Shown here: positions 14,647 through 14,716 of the stretch, piece after piece | Position numbering within the stretch: the stretch's first letter is position 1 | Layout of the letters: each line of letters begins with the position of its first letter | From: Chrysochromulina tobinii | Taxonomy: Eukaryota; Haptophyta; Prymnesiales; Chrysochromulinaceae | Direction: 5' to 3' | NCBI GenBank assembly: GCA_001275005.1 | Contig: JWZX01002808.1 | Location: forward strand, 1 to 14,716 | Length of the DNA: 14,716 bases | The notes under the pieces: model-generated | Told to the model about the DNA's origin: nothing | Database searches by the model: none | Seen by the model: the letters and a program-made list of their open reading frames with translations, nothing else | Translations under genes and position numbers: made by a program

Positions 14647-14716
14647 TGGCCAGTACTGGCTGAGCTCTCGGCTGCCGACGCGGCCATCCCACCTGCGCGA
14701 ACATGGTACTCTCACC

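Overview
This window looks like GC-rich nuclear DNA from a unicellular eukaryotic alga, most likely a haptophyte or similar phytoplankter. That is inference. It rests on the low gene density, the lack of operons or Shine-Dalgarno spacing, a probable GT-AG intron, a nearly identical armadillo array, a long low-complexity protein with Sfi1-like repeats, and an FkbM methyltransferase with a CxxCxxC insert. The DNA is full of minisatellites, many of them inside coding sequence.

Layout. 1-1374 (+) holds an armadillo-repeat protein that may continue beyond the left edge. 1375-2324 is non-coding and contains a 16-bp minisatellite and a short hairpin. 2325-6677 (-) is one very long open frame of about 1450 codons. 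It encodes a disordered, proline- and serine-rich protein with a central block of Sfi1/centrin-binding-like tryptophan repeats, a probable 201-bp intron at 3957-4157, and many in-frame duplications. 6678-7248 is a shared upstream region for that gene and for a plus-strand gene at 7249-8274, which resembles bacterial and viral-type glycosyltransferases. Converging on it is a broken PIF1-like helicase fragment (8280-8890, -). 8900-9567 has no recognisable gene. 9568-10026 (-) is a multiply frameshifted remnant of a glycoside hydrolase of the six-hairpin type. It abuts an FkbM-family methyltransferase (10030-11272, -) that is intact apart from a one-base shift at a run of six T. 11772-12902 (+) is a coiled-coil, alanine/glutamate-rich protein split by two mutually compensating frame changes. 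13138-13627 (-) is a 5'-truncated, frameshifted thiopurine-methyltransferase-like gene. A 10-bp minisatellite (13641-13718) separates it from a glycolipid-transfer-protein-like gene (13756-14646, -) that may run off the right edge.

How the genes work together. I see no operon or defined pathway. A glycosyltransferase-like protein, a glycoside hydrolase remnant, an FkbM methyltransferase and a GLTP-domain protein all suggest glycan or glycolipid chemistry, but they are spread over both strands and several are broken, so joint function is speculation. The clearest theme is structural. Short DNA repeats are read in different frames inside one protein, and small indels at short runs interrupt five genes. 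The indels could be real decay or assembly errors.
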